Assembly (NCBI RefSeq): GCF_000428905.1
Contig: NZ_AUAV01000008.1
Location: forward strand, 186,001-250,000
From: Brumicola pallidula DSM 14239 = ACAM 615
GTDB taxonomy: Bacteria; Pseudomonadota; Gammaproteobacteria; Enterobacterales; Alteromonadaceae
Reading direction: 5' to 3'
Length of the DNA stretch: 64,000 nt
Numbering within the stretch: position 1 is the first letter of the stretch; each line of letters begins with the position of its first letter. Both the position numbers and the translations under genes were made by a program. The notes below the pieces were generated by a model. The model saw only the letters and a program-made list of their open reading frames with translations. It had not been told where the DNA came from and ran no database searches. This document shows positions 37,776-48,099 of the stretch, piece by piece.

Positions 37776-40187
37776 TTAATTCAGAGATTTTTCTACATGC
37801 TGTGCAAAAGGCTCCGCTTTCATAAAGCCCGTAACTCGCGCACGGGGTAATTCGTAACCATTTTTGTCGAAGAACAGTATGGTGGGTAATCCTGTAATAT
37901 TAAATTGCTCTTGAAACTCGAGTCCTTGTGGTGTGTTGACGGTCAGATCAATCTGCATCCACACTGTATTCGACAGCGCCTTGATAACACCTGGATCGGG
38001 GAAGGTACGGGCCTCAAACTCTTTACACGCAACGCACCAGTCAGCATATAAATCGACCATCACTGATTTGCCGTCAGCGCTAGCTGCGGCGACTTTAACG
38101 TAGAGGTCTTCTAGGCTTTTAACAACCATGAATTCAGGATGACCTTTTTCGTTTAGCGCAGTAGCTGTGCTTTTTTCAAGCAGCGCTATGGGCGCACTTT
38201 CGTCTCGACCCGATACGATTAATGCATTAATTGCATCTCTTAATTGATCAGCTTCATCTCTTAATTCACTAATCGCATTTTGCGTGTTTTGTGCCTCTGA
38301 TTTGGACGTTGGAAACGACAAACTATGCCAACCCAATTTCGCAGTGCTGCTGATACCAGCAACAATTGATAGAACCAATCCAACTATTATAAACAGTGTA
38401 CGAAGGCCTTTTAAGAAGGTCGTTTTGGTATCTTGGTTAACTACAAACCAGTAACTAAATACGGCCAAACCGAGTGCTACCCAAAGTAACACTGTCCAAT
38501 CTGCAATAATAAATCGTTCTACAAATAAAATGGCGACGCTGAGCATCATGAAACCAAAACTTGCTTTCACTACGTTCATCCATTGACCCGCTTTAGGTAA
38601 TAACTTACCACCAGTCATACCAAATAAGATGAGTGGAATGCCCATACCGATACTCAATGCATACAGAGCGGTAAAGCCCAGTGTTAGGTCTCCACTTTGT
38701 GCAATGACTAGTAAAATTGCGGTTAGTGGCGCGGTGGTGCAAGGTGATGCAACTAAGCCCGAGATAACGCCCATAATAAAGACACCGGTTGGATTACCTG
38801 CTTTTTGGCTGTTACTTACGCCATTGAGCTTTTCTTGCCATTTGGATGGTAACTGAATCTCATAGCCGCCGAACATGGCAATAGCAAGCGCCACAAATAA
38901 AATAATAAAAGTGATTAAAATAACCGGGGACTGCAATGCTGCTTGAAATTGTACGCCAGCAGAAGCGACAACTAAACCTAATAAAGAGTAGGTTATTGCC
39001 ATACCTTGAACGTAAACAAAAGAGAGAAAAAATGCTCTGGATGTGCTTAGTTTTTCCTTACCGGCACCTACAATAATGCTAGACAAGATGGGGTACATAG
39101 GGAATACACACGGAGTAAATGCGAGTCCTAAGCCAAGCAAAACGAATAAACTCAAGGTGATTAACAAGCTGTCGTTTGAGAGCAGACGATCAGCTAGTTG
39201 GAATTGTTCTGATTCTGGTGCTGGATCGCCTGCGTCAGAAGAGGCGAGTGAAGCCTCCCCTTCGGCGTCTAAATATATCACTTTGGTCGTCGGGGGATAA
39301 CATAAGCCGGCCGTTGCGCAACCTTGAAATCGAAGTTTAACTATAGCGTCTTGCTGGGCAGAAATAATGTCATACTCAACCACCATATCTTCAAAAAAGA
39401 CATCTGAAATACCAAAAAATTCGTCTTCAATTTGGGTGGCTTTTGGATAAGTTGGTTCGCTTAATTCTGCGTTTTTGACTACTGTTTTAAATTGTTTTTT
39501 GTAAAGGTAGTAGCCGTCTTCAATGTCCCAGTTAACGACGAGTTTTCCGTCTACTTGCTCAAATGCAAAACCAAATGCTTCTTCCACTTTTAAAAATGTA
39601 GGTTGATCGTCAAATAGACTTTGTAATGAATCTTTTTTATCAGACTTATTACTTTTGGTATCATCGGCAAATCGACTAGCTTGCCCTGCACTCGTAGCCG
39701 CTGCATTAACTGCTACTGCGTCGAGATAGATATCGTTTTGTTTTGGCGGGTAACATAGACCGGCTTCCGCACAACCTTGAAATCTTACCTTAATTACAGC
39801 ATCTTGAGTTGCTCTAATAATGGGGTAAACAACCTTAATATCTCGTTTAAATACCTCAGATAATCCAAAATACTCATCTTCAATTTGTTCTGCTTTCGGA
39901 TAAACAGGTTCGCCTAAAAGTGCGCCATCGGCTTCAATGCTAAATTGCTTCTTGTATAAATAATACCCTTGTGCAATGTCCCACTTTACAATTAATTCAT
40001 TGCCGGATTGTTCAAAATCCATTTGAAAGGCTTGGTCTACTTTTAGAAAACTGGGTGTGTCTTGGAAAAGAGTTTGAGGTGACACATCGATCTGTGCTTG
40101 GCTAATTTGCGGATAGCCTATAAAAACCGCCATCATAACTAGCGTCCACGATCTTAGTGACATTCTGAATTGCTGAAAAAACTTCAT
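37776..40187 (-). CDS. dsbD: Thiol:disulfide interchange protein DsbD with duplicated alpha domain
   Basis: DsbD moves electrons from cytoplasmic thioredoxin to periplasmic DsbC/CcmG. The start is set at Met 40187, in front of a signal peptide (cleavage near SQAQ, residues 29-32), giving 803 residues against about 565 in E. coli. The extra length is a second copy of the periplasmic alpha domain: residues 44-157 and 195-308 align throughout, each with a Cys pair (139/145 and 290/296, GC...GLCYPP). Eight membrane helices follow with FTPC (Cys360) and ASPC. A C-terminal thioredoxin-like domain has CVAC at 718-721. Confidence 0.95.
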   Translation of the reverse strand: MKFFQQFRMSLRSWTLVMMAVFIGYPQISQAQIDVSPQTLFQDTPSFLKVDQAFQMDFEQSGNELIVKWDIAQGYYLYKKQFSIEADGALLGEPVYPKAEQIEDEYFGLSEVFKRDIKVVYPIIRATQDAVIKVRFQGCAEAGLCYPPKQNDIYLDAVAVNAAATSAGQASRFADDTKSNKSDKKDSLQSLFDDQPTFLKVEEAFGFAFEQVDGKLVVNWDIEDGYYLYKKQFKTVVKNAELSEPTYPKATQIEDEFFGISDVFFEDMVVEYDIISAQQDAIVKLRFQGCATAGLCYPPTTKVIYLDAEGEASLASSDAGDPAPESEQFQLADRLLSNDSLLITLSLFVLLGLGLAFTPCVFPMYPILSSIIVGAGKEKLSTSRAFFLSFVYVQGMAITYSLLGLVVASAGVQFQAALQSPVILITFIILFVALAIAMFGGYEIQLPSKWQEKLNGVSNSQKAGNPTGVFIMGVISGLVASPCTTAPLTAILLVIAQSGDLTLGFTALYALSIGMGIPLILFGMTGGKLLPKAGQWMNVVKASFGFMMLSVAILFVERFIIADWTVLLWVALGLAVFSYWFVVNQDTKTTFLKGLRTLFIIVGLVLSIVAGISSTAKLGWHSLSFPTSKSEAQNTQNAISELRDEADQLRDAINALIVSGRDESAPIALLEKSTATALNEKGHPEFMVVKSLEDLYVKVAAASADGKSVMVDLYADWCVACKEFEARTFPDPGVIKALSNTVWMQIDLTVNTPQGLEFQEQFNITGLPTILFFDKNGYELPRARVTGFMKAEPFAQHVEKSLN

Positions 40188-40525
40188 AAAACGTTGTAAC
40201 CTCTTATCCAATTGTATGCAGTATGTCTCTTTATAGTCATTGCATGCAACAAGACCTGCTGTAACCTTGTCTTCTTTCACATACGTTTGACTATTTTCGA
40301 ATTATTTTGCAGGCCTAATTAATCTTATTCTGTATCTGATGAAGGCACCGAGCATCTATTTATATATTTCACCTAGCACTCTTATACGCAATTGGAGGTT
40401 AATTAGATGCGCAAATATACGGGCAAGGCCGTTACGCAAGCTACTCTTGAAATAATGTCGTCAGCCCTAATATAGATACCTTATACAAGGTTTATTAACA
40501 GAAACTTAAGATATCAGGAGACGGC
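40188..40525. other. Intergenic region between dsbD and fxsA
   Basis: About 340 bases holding divergent promoters and the small ORF at 40407-40475 (listed). The fxsA start has an AGGAG Shine-Dalgarno. Nothing else is recognised. Confidence 0.5.
40407..40475 (+). CDS. Possible 22-aa small ORF with strong ribosome binding site
   Basis: ATG at 40407 is preceded by GGAGG 8 bases upstream, the strongest Shine-Dalgarno in this intergenic stretch. It opens a 22-codon frame (MRKYTGKAVTQATLEIM...) ending TAG at 40473. It ends 50 bases before fxsA. It could be a leader peptide or a small protein; with this length chance cannot be excluded. Confidence 0.3.
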   Translation: MRKYTGKAVTQATLEIMSSALI

Positions 40526-41170
40526 ATGTTTGGTCGCTTATTTATACTTTTTGCAATACTGCCTATTCTCGAAATCATGTTGTTGATCAACGTGAGCGAC
40601 AATATCGGTGGCTGGAATACGTTTGCAATAGTACTTATTACTGCCTTTTTTGGTGCCTATTTTGTGCGCAGAGAAGGCGCCAACACCTTGCGTGATGTGC
40701 AACTAAAAATGGCACAAGGACAAATGCCAGGTAAAGAACTAAGCGAAGGCTTGTTATTACTGGTTGCCGGAGTGCTTTTGGTTACCCCTGGCTTTATTAC
40801 GGATGTGCTTGGTTTACTCTTTACCATTCCATTCACCCGAACTCCGATTGCGGCTGCTTTAGTAAAATCTTTTTTGAAGTCGGGTAAAGTACAGGGAGGT
40901 TTTTCATTTAATCAGCAAGGTTTTAATGCTTCAGCGTCCTCAAAGTCCGATCGAAATGATCAACAGGGCAGTGTATTCGATGCTGAGTATGAGGACACGA
41001 CTAATTCGGCAACAACAAGTACTGATGTGCCTTCCATTGATAAAAAAATTGATAAAAAAATTGATAGAAAAGACGATAGTAAATCCGACCCGTCTGCTTA
41101 TAAAGCGTCATCTGATGTGCAAAGCAATAGCGATTTAGATGATAATAAAGAAAAAAATCGCCCAAATTGA
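40526..41170 (+). CDS. fxsA: FxsA-family membrane protein
   Basis: FxsA is an inner-membrane protein; in E. coli its overproduction suppresses phage T7 exclusion by the F plasmid. The 214 residues have four hydrophobic segments in the first 115 (LFILFAILPILEIMLLI, AIVLITAFFGAYFV and two more). A long hydrophilic tail follows, with a KKIDKKIDRKDD-type repeat and many Asp/Ser residues. It precedes groES, as in E. coli. Confidence 0.9.
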   Translation: MFGRLFILFAILPILEIMLLINVSDNIGGWNTFAIVLITAFFGAYFVRREGANTLRDVQLKMAQGQMPGKELSEGLLLLVAGVLLVTPGFITDVLGLLFTIPFTRTPIAAALVKSFLKSGKVQGGFSFNQQGFNASASSKSDRNDQQGSVFDAEYEDTTNSATTSTDVPSIDKKIDKKIDRKDDSKSDPSAYKASSDVQSNSDLDDNKEKNRPN

Positions 41171-41187
41171 TATTATTTTATAAAAGC

Positions 41188-41217
41188 CCCTTGAGTTATG
41201 TGAGCGCAACCCCATTT
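41188..41217 (+). promoter_or_regulatory. Sigma-32 heat-shock promoter of groESL
   Basis: CCCTTGAG (41188-41195) and CCCCATTT (41210-41217) are separated by 14 bases. This is a very close match to the sigma-32 consensus (CTTGAA, then CCCCAT). It lies 120 bases before groES. No CIRCE operator is seen. Confidence 0.88.
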
Positions 41218-41336
41218 TACACGCAATCCAAATTTTACTCGTAGTAAAACTACTACAAAATCGCGGCTGATTATTTTGTAACAATCAGTTGTTTTAACTT
41301 AAACCAATTATATTGGAATTTTCAGGAGATTTGAAA

Positions 41337-41627
41337 ATGGCAATTCGTCCTTTACACGACCGCGTCATAATTAAACGCGAAGAGCAAGAAAGTAAATCAG
41401 CTGGTGGCATTGTATTAACAGGCTCTGCAGCTGAAAAATCCACTCGCGGTAAAGTCATCGCAGTGGGTAACGGTCGCGTTTTAGAAAACGGCGACGTTAA
41501 GGCTTTAGACGTAAAAGTAGGTGACATGGTCATCTTTAGTGACGGCTACGGTGTGAAAACTGAAAAATTAGACGGCGAAGAAGTGCTTATCCTTAGCGAA
41601 AACGACATCTTAGCGATTGTTGAATAA
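41337..41627 (+). CDS. groES: Co-chaperonin GroES
   Basis: GroES caps the GroEL ring. The ATG at 41337 ([14 protein letters not shown]) has AGGAG upstream and gives the usual 96 residues; the mobile loop ([14 protein letters not shown]) is intact. It is followed by groEL after 105 bases. Confidence 0.98.
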   Translation: MAIRPLHDRVIIKREEQESKSAGGIVLTGSAAEKSTRGKVIAVGNGRVLENGDVKALDVKVGDMVIFSDGYGVKTEKLDGEEVLILSENDILAIVE

Positions 41628-41720
41628 CGACTCCGGTTTAATTATTAACGTTTAATTAGGACTTTTTGTTTTATGGGTCTTATTCCCACAAAAACGAAAA
41701 GTTGATAGCAATAAATTTAG

Positions 41721-43370
<1,650 letters not shown>

Positions 43371-43450
43371 TTGCATTAGATTGCATTAGATTGCATTAGA
43401 TTGCATTAGATTGCATTAGATTGCATTGTCGTGCATTGCATAAGATTGCA
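43371..43450. repeat. 10-bp TTGCATTAGA tandem array behind groEL
   Basis: Five exact copies of TTGCATTAGA run from 43371 to 43420, starting at the base after the groEL stop. Decayed copies follow to about 43450 (TTGCATTGTC, GTGCATTGCA, then AAGATTGCAATG). Similar units recur at 47259-47298 and at 47390. Confidence 0.95.
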
Positions 43451-43464
43451 ATGTAGCAGTATTA

Positions 43465-43497
43465 AAGCCCGCAGATTTTATAGTCTACGGGCTTTTT
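43465..43497 (+). terminator. Rho-independent terminator of groESL
   Basis: AAGCCCGCAGA (43465-43475) pairs with TCTACGGGCTT (43484-43494; one bulge or mismatch), followed by TTTTT. It comes after the tandem array, so the array is transcribed as part of the groEL 3' UTR. Confidence 0.9.
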
Positions 43498-44387
43498 TAT
43501 TTCAAAAGGAAAGCGCCATAAGGTATCGTAAATAGCCTATCGCCGAAAGAAAGAATCGATTCGCCATCATAAAATACGACACCTTTGATAAACTTATCAC
43601 CGATTGAATCACGCAGTTTAATCAAACCTTTGAAGTCGTTCATTTGAATGCTTGCTGAAGCTTTAACCTCGATACCTGTGATGTAGTTTCCGTTTCGTAA
43701 TATGAAGTCTACTTCTACTTTATCCTTATTTCTGAAATGATAAACGTCGAATGCCGAATCTTGCCAGCCTATATATTTCTGTAATTCCTGAAATATGTAA
43801 GTTTCTAAAAGTTGCCCTAACAGGTTTCGGTCAGTTTTTAAATCATCTGGTTTTATATTGAGTAAAGCACAAATTAGACGTGTGTCTGTAAGGTGCATTT
43901 TTGGTGTTTTGATAAGTCTGCTAAGTCGGTTGGTGTGCCAAGGCTGAATTTGTTCAACTAAAAATAGTTGTTTAAGTAATCCAATATATTCCTTAATAGT
44001 AGGGCGGCTAATATTAAATGGAGAAGTGAGGTCTGATACGTTGAATAGTTAAGCTGTTTGACTGGCACACAAACGCAATAACTTAGGCATGACATTGATA
44101 TGTTGAATGCTTGCGATGTCTTTAATATCACGTTGAATGAGCGTATTTGTAAAGTCTTTATACCATGACATTCTTCTGCTTGCCCTTTTTCGATTCAGTG
44201 CTGAGGGATACCCACCGGCTGCGATTAATTCGGTTAATTTTTTGCCTAGTTTAGAGTAACCCGTGGCAGTCAGCTTATGATCCAGCTCATATGAAAATAA
44301 GCTATTTTGTAGCACATGTAATATGCAGTATGTTATTTGCTGACCTTTGTTCAAATGACACACTGGAAAAAGATATGTTTGTCGCAT
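43497..44387 (-). pseudogene. Broken AAA/DUF4143-type ATPase gene
   Basis: Two pieces (44049-44387 and 43497-43898) lie in the same frame. The 150 bases between them also read as protein in that frame (LFNVSDLTSPFNISRPTIKEYIG...), so a single TAA after CASQTA (44049-44051) interrupts the protein; Gln to stop is the simplest change. The pieces match the C-terminal part of the AAA plus DUF4143 family (IAAGGYPSALNRK, then DRNLLGQLLETYIFQEL and VDFILRNGNYITGIEVKAS, a PD-(D/E)xK-like fold). The N-terminal P-loop domain is missing, so it is also truncated at the 5' end. Not likely to be functional. Confidence 0.85.
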
Positions 44388-44414
44388 TTACATGACTAAA
44401 AGTCATCCGGAGCT

Positions 44415-45461
44415 GTGCTTATCAAAATCAACAGAAATTCGCCATGCCCCTGCGGAAGCGGCAAGAAATACAAAAAATGTTGCTTACTAACGCAAAGTAA
44501 TGAGCGAAGCAGTTTAGCGAGTGAGGTGAACGAGGAGCTGTCGGCGTTTCTGTCTCAGTTTGAGGGTGAGTCACTGGAACAATTACAGTCACTTACTGAC
44601 CAGTTTATGCACGCAAAAAACGACGAGCCTATTGATGATTTCTTAGGTCTATCGTCAGAGCACGTGCATCAGTTACTACACCCTTTATCACAAGATGGTC
44701 AACATCAAGGCTCTTGGTATCGTATTCAAGACCAATTAGCATCTGAGCCTTCAGCGCCAATATTGATGCTGGTAAATGCTATCGCAGCGGCTATTGGTGC
44801 AACTCAAGGCAAAGGATTAAAGGCTACTGCTAAAGGCAACTTACCGCAAAAATTCTGTCAAACAGCTTTTTTGGAGTATCGTGAAGAATACCTTGAATCA
44901 AGCATTTATCGGTATCTAAAGGTTAACAAAGAAGATGACTTTTTTGATTTGCAAGTAGCGCGAATAGTCTTGCAATTAGCAGGCTTGATTAGAAAAACCA
45001 AAGGCCACTTTTTCTTAACGCAAAAGTACAAAAAATTGACGGTAAATAGCGATAAAAGGCGACTATTTCCTGTTTTGTTTTTCACCTATTGTTTTGAGTT
45101 TAATTGGGCCTATGGTGACCAATATGGCGACATGTCATTCATTCAACAGTCCTCGTTGTTTTCTTTATACATGCTTCATTCAATGGGCCATGTGAAACAA
45201 GCTCAAAGTGTTTATATAAACGCTTTTTTAAAAGCGTTCCCGATGGTATTAAACGAGGTTGAATATGAATACTCATATACAACGGTGGAAGAGCAGGCGC
45301 AAAGTTGCTATTCCAGCAGAGTGCTGAAGGGCTTTTTTTGGTTCATGGGCTTAGTTAGCCTTGAAGACCTCGAAGGCGCAGATCAATGGGAAAGTGACCA
45401 GTTGATTAAAAAGCTACCGCTGTTTGATGAGCTTGTAAAGTTCATGCCTCTTCAACGCTAA
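44415..45461 (+). CDS. SEC-C zinc-motif protein
   Basis: A 348-residue protein opening with a SEC-C motif (CPCGSGKKYKKCC at residues 11-23), a small zinc site like that at the end of SecA. The rest is helical, unrecognised, with many aromatic residues and no signal peptide. The GTG start has CCGGAG upstream. It is an accessory gene within the island behind groEL. Its role, perhaps with the neighbouring toxin-antitoxin, is not known. Confidence 0.75.
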   Translation: MLIKINRNSPCPCGSGKKYKKCCLLTQSNERSSLASEVNEELSAFLSQFEGESLEQLQSLTDQFMHAKNDEPIDDFLGLSSEHVHQLLHPLSQDGQHQGSWYRIQDQLASEPSAPILMLVNAIAAAIGATQGKGLKATAKGNLPQKFCQTAFLEYREEYLESSIYRYLKVNKEDDFFDLQVARIVLQLAGLIRKTKGHFFLTQKYKKLTVNSDKRRLFPVLFFTYCFEFNWAYGDQYGDMSFIQQSSLFSLYMLHSMGHVKQAQSVYINAFLKAFPMVLNEVEYEYSYTTVEEQAQSCYSSRVLKGFFWFMGLVSLEDLEGADQWESDQLIKKLPLFDELVKFMPLQR

Positions 45462-45523
45462 GGGCTTATTTTTCATTTGAAAGTGTAATCTTAGAAAATT
45501 AGTGTGAGGTTAATTCCTATATA

Positions 45524-45593
45524 GTGAAAAAGGGTTAAGTCTACCAAAGGTTAATGTAATGATTAACCTTTGGTAGACTTAACCCTTTTTCAC
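45524..45593. repeat. Perfect 31-bp-arm palindrome before abiEi
   Basis: The arms 45524-45554 and 45563-45593 are exact reverse complements around an 8-base loop. They lie 32 bases before the AbiEi start. Each arm contains GGTTAA twice, and another GGTTAA lies just upstream near 45508. AbiEi proteins are known to repress their own operon through inverted repeats, so this may be the operator. An RNA hairpin or a miniature inverted-repeat element is also possible. Confidence 0.9.
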
Positions 45594-45625
45594 ATGTACA
45601 TTAATCCTAAGCTCTACTAATTAAG

Positions 45626-46243
45626 ATGAATGTGAAGAAAACAGAACTTGCCACTAAATTACACAAGCTGCAAAAATATACAAAGCACTCTCTTGTAACG
45701 ATTGCTCAATTCAGGATGTTGTTTCCTGAGTATCAAGATAGTGTGCTCAAGGTTAGGCTCAGTCAATTAACTACATCTGGCGTATTGGAAAAAATTTGCC
45801 GAGGAGTATGGTCTTTCCCAGAAAGTGAATATTACGCTACAACCGACTTACGATATTTGCCACACCTTCTGCGCCGAACTGACATAAACTATATCAGTTT
45901 AGAGTCGGTGTTAAGTAAACATAGTGTTATTAGTCAGCAAATGTTTGATTACTTGACTGTTATGACAACGGGTCGCAGCGGTACTTTTCAAACGCCAATG
46001 GGAACGTTGGAGCTGGTGCATACCAAAAAACAGCCTCTGTTATTATTGGCGGATACTGCTGCTGTTGAAAATGTACCCATTAGGGAAGCGTTGATAGAGC
46101 GTGCTTATAAAGATCTTAAAAAAGTGGGTCGTAATCTTGATTTAATCGATATGGGCGAATTACAAGAAGCTATTAATGGGCAATCTACCCGCCTGCATAC
46201 TATTAATAGAGACGTTAAAACTTTAATGGATAACGAAGTATGA
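45626..46243 (+). CDS. abiEi: AbiEi-type antitoxin
   Basis: A 205-residue type IV antitoxin of the AbiE family. The N-terminal winged helix (about 10-60, with SQLTTSGVLEKICRGVWSFP) is the DNA-binding part that autoregulates the operon. The C-terminal domain neutralises the toxin. It overlaps the toxin gene by 4 bases (ATGA), the usual arrangement. The large palindrome upstream is a candidate binding site. Confidence 0.87.
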   Translation: MNVKKTELATKLHKLQKYTKHSLVTIAQFRMLFPEYQDSVLKVRLSQLTTSGVLEKICRGVWSFPESEYYATTDLRYLPHLLRRTDINYISLESVLSKHSVISQQMFDYLTVMTTGRSGTFQTPMGTLELVHTKKQPLLLLADTAAVENVPIREALIERAYKDLKKVGRNLDLIDMGELQEAINGQSTRLHTINRDVKTLMDNEV

Positions 46244-47142
46244 TTAATATAAAAGACCTTACTACATTAATTTGCCAGTCGGACCCGCAGCTATCATCAC
46301 TTAAAACGACGGTTGAAAAAGAGTTATTGCATTACGAAATTATGATGACGATGGCTGAAAATGGTTTTCTTAAGCAACTCACTTTTCAAGGTGGAACCTG
46401 CTTACGAATGATGTATGGCTCAAATCGATTGTCTGAAGATTTAGATTTTGCCGGTGGGCATGAGTTTGATTTTACGCAGTTAGAAAACTTGAGAGATTGC
46501 CTGCACAGTGAATTAAGTAATAAGCACAATCTAAAAATCAATATATCTCAACCTGATTTAGATAAATTAAATCAGCAGCAAAATGTGAAGGTCGGTCGCT
46601 GGAAGGTATCTATTGAAACAGCACCTGAGGATAAAAGCGCACCTTGGCAAAAGATAAGATTAGAAATTGCGACCGTTCCCGCCCATAGCGCAAACCTTCG
46701 ACCAATGGTCAAAGCATACCCACAATTGCCCGATGGCTATCAAACTGTTTTGGTTAATTGTGAATCATTAGCAGAAATTGCGGCAGATAAATACGTTGCA
46801 CTGGCGTTAAGGAAAACGATAAAAGCAAGAGATGTGTGGGACTTAGCTTGGTTATATCAACAACGCGTAGAAGCATCGCCGCAGCTAGTCATGCAGAAGT
46901 TTAGCGATTACCAAAGCGATAACGGTATAGAGCGATTAAGTGCGAGACTTAGTGAAGTGCCACAGTATATCGAATCTGGATATTTTGTGACAGAAATGGA
47001 GCGGTTTTTACTTGCATCGGTGGCGCAAACCAGCATCAGGCAAAAAGGATTTAATGACTACGTAAAAGAAACAGTGGTAAGGCAAGGGCAAAAGCTCTTC
47101 GCGGCATTTAGTAATGCTGATAGTTCACCGTTCAAAATGTAG
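46240..47142 (+). CDS. abiEii: AbiEii nucleotidyltransferase toxin
   Basis: A 300-residue toxin of the AbiEii/AbiGii family (DUF1814-type nucleotidyltransferase). The signature GGTCLRMMY at 51-59 is followed by RLSEDLDF at 63-70, which carries the catalytic acids. A later K.ALRKTIKARDVWDLAWL completes the active site. Such toxins act on tRNA or use GTP and can abort phage infection. Motifs are intact, so it should be active and need AbiEi. Confidence 0.9.
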   Translation: MINIKDLTTLICQSDPQLSSLKTTVEKELLHYEIMMTMAENGFLKQLTFQGGTCLRMMYGSNRLSEDLDFAGGHEFDFTQLENLRDCLHSELSNKHNLKINISQPDLDKLNQQQNVKVGRWKVSIETAPEDKSAPWQKIRLEIATVPAHSANLRPMVKAYPQLPDGYQTVLVNCESLAEIAADKYVALALRKTIKARDVWDLAWLYQQRVEASPQLVMQKFSDYQSDNGIERLSARLSEVPQYIESGYFVTEMERFLLASVAQTSIRQKGFNDYVKETVVRQGQKLFAAFSNADSSPFKM

Positions 47143-47258
47143 TTAGTTTCTATGGCTTAATGATTGAATAGCGTAAACGTATTTTTCGAATTATTACGGA
47201 TACTTTTGTGTTGTCGGCTTTAATTTTTCATGGTCTGTCAAAATGAACAGTATACCCA

Positions 47259-47298
47259 TTGCATGCGATTGCATAGAGTTGCATTAAGTTGCAATATT
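47259..47298. repeat. Second TTGCAT array (four 10-bp units)
   Basis: Four units of exactly 10 bases begin TTGCA: TTGCATGCGA, TTGCATAGAG, TTGCATTAAG and TTGCAATATT. The period and core equal those behind groEL at 43371, but the last three to four bases of each unit have drifted. Confidence 0.75.
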
Positions 47299-47370
47299 TA
47301 AGGGGTACTAAGTGGGGTACCTTTTTTTAATAAAACTCAAATAGTCAATAAAACAATGTTCTAAGTCGAG

Positions 47371-47400
47371 TATGGGCTGCATGATGTAATTGCATGCGCT
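47371..47400 (+). repeat. Partial copy of the groEL 3' end
   Basis: Bases 47371-47396 match the groEL end 43352-43377 (last codons GMGGMM plus stop, then TTGCAT) at 24 of 26 positions. A TTGCATGCGC TTGC unit then follows, as behind groEL. The phrase TGCATGATGTAATTGCAT is easily compared with GGCATGATGTAGTTGCAT. This looks like a duplicated junction bracketing the island. Confidence 0.75.
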
Positions 47401-47472
47401 TGCTTCACTACCTTTCAATGAGGCTTCATCACTACTATTTTGACTCCTGTCGTATATCTACGAGTAGTGTCT

Positions 47473-48099
47473 TTACAATGGATCCAATGTCAACAGCACT
47501 CTTCTTTGTCTCAATGAACTGGGTGGAGAACGATGTATTGCCCCTTTACCGTCATTTTTTGGCCAAGCGTCCCCTTTCAGCAATAGAACATCGCCTTGTT
47601 TTGCGCTCAGTATTGTAAGCTCATCTACCTCTTGGGAGGGCATTTTTGATCGATTTAAAGATACAAGGTCATCATCAGCATTTGGCAACCACTGAGTACC
47701 TTTACCCATATAAGTGCAAATGAGTCGGCCGCTAATTTTATCTGTATGAAATTTGGGGCACATTGCATGGTCGAGGGTTGTTAATCTTAAGCCCACAGAC
47801 TTGCAATCAAATATGCAGCACATCATATCTGACAATAAGTGCACGTCTTCTAGGAAGGCATGTTTGTATTGTGAGTCAGGTAATAGATTATTAAGTATAG
47901 AAAAGACTTCTTCAGGAGACATTGCCCGGACTATTTTTATTTGATGTTCAGCGAGTAATGTCGCGTACTCATGTACAGGATGAGAAAGCTTGCGTTGCCA
48001 TCCGCACACATTAATATGCTCACTAAAGAAATGGGTAAAGATATCATGGTGATACGACATGTAAGTGGTTGAATTTAGTTCGAGTTGAGCGGAAATCAT
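47473..48099 (-). CDS. DUF1826 protein of the zinc regulon
   Basis: A 208-residue DUF1826 protein, a family usually found next to COG0523 GTPases and Zur sites. Visible features are [19 protein letters not shown] (a His-x-Asp), GTQWLP, and a late His in AIHRSPPS. This pattern suggests a metal-binding cupin-like fold. Function is unknown. It overlaps the upstream GTPase gene by ATGA. Confidence 0.85.
   Translation of the reverse strand: MISAQLELNSTTYMSYHHDIFTHFFSEHINVCGWQRKLSHPVHEYATLLAEHQIKIVRAMSPEEVFSILNNLLPDSQYKHAFLEDVHLLSDMMCCIFDCKSVGLRLTTLDHAMCPKFHTDKISGRLICTYMGKGTQWLPNADDDLVSLNRSKMPSQEVDELTILSAKQGDVLLLKGDAWPKNDGKGAIHRSPPSSLRQRRVLLTLDPL

Larger units (their letters stand above)
47143..47472. 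other. Right edge of the groEL island
   Basis: No gene. It holds a decayed 10-bp TTGCAT array (47259-47298) and the copy of the groEL 3' end (47371-47400). A short GGTAC/GTACC stem followed by T7 near 47305-47328 could be a weak terminator for abiEii. Confidence 0.6.

Noticed and set aside
43371-43450. CRISPR-like or DnaA-box array behind groEL
   Set aside because: Units are directly adjacent with no spacers, and TTGCATTAGA does not match the DnaA box.
45524-45593. Simple rho-independent terminator for the SEC-C gene
   Set aside because: The stem is far longer than needed, AT-containing throughout and not followed by a T-run. A terminator role is possible but does not explain the perfect 31-bp arms.
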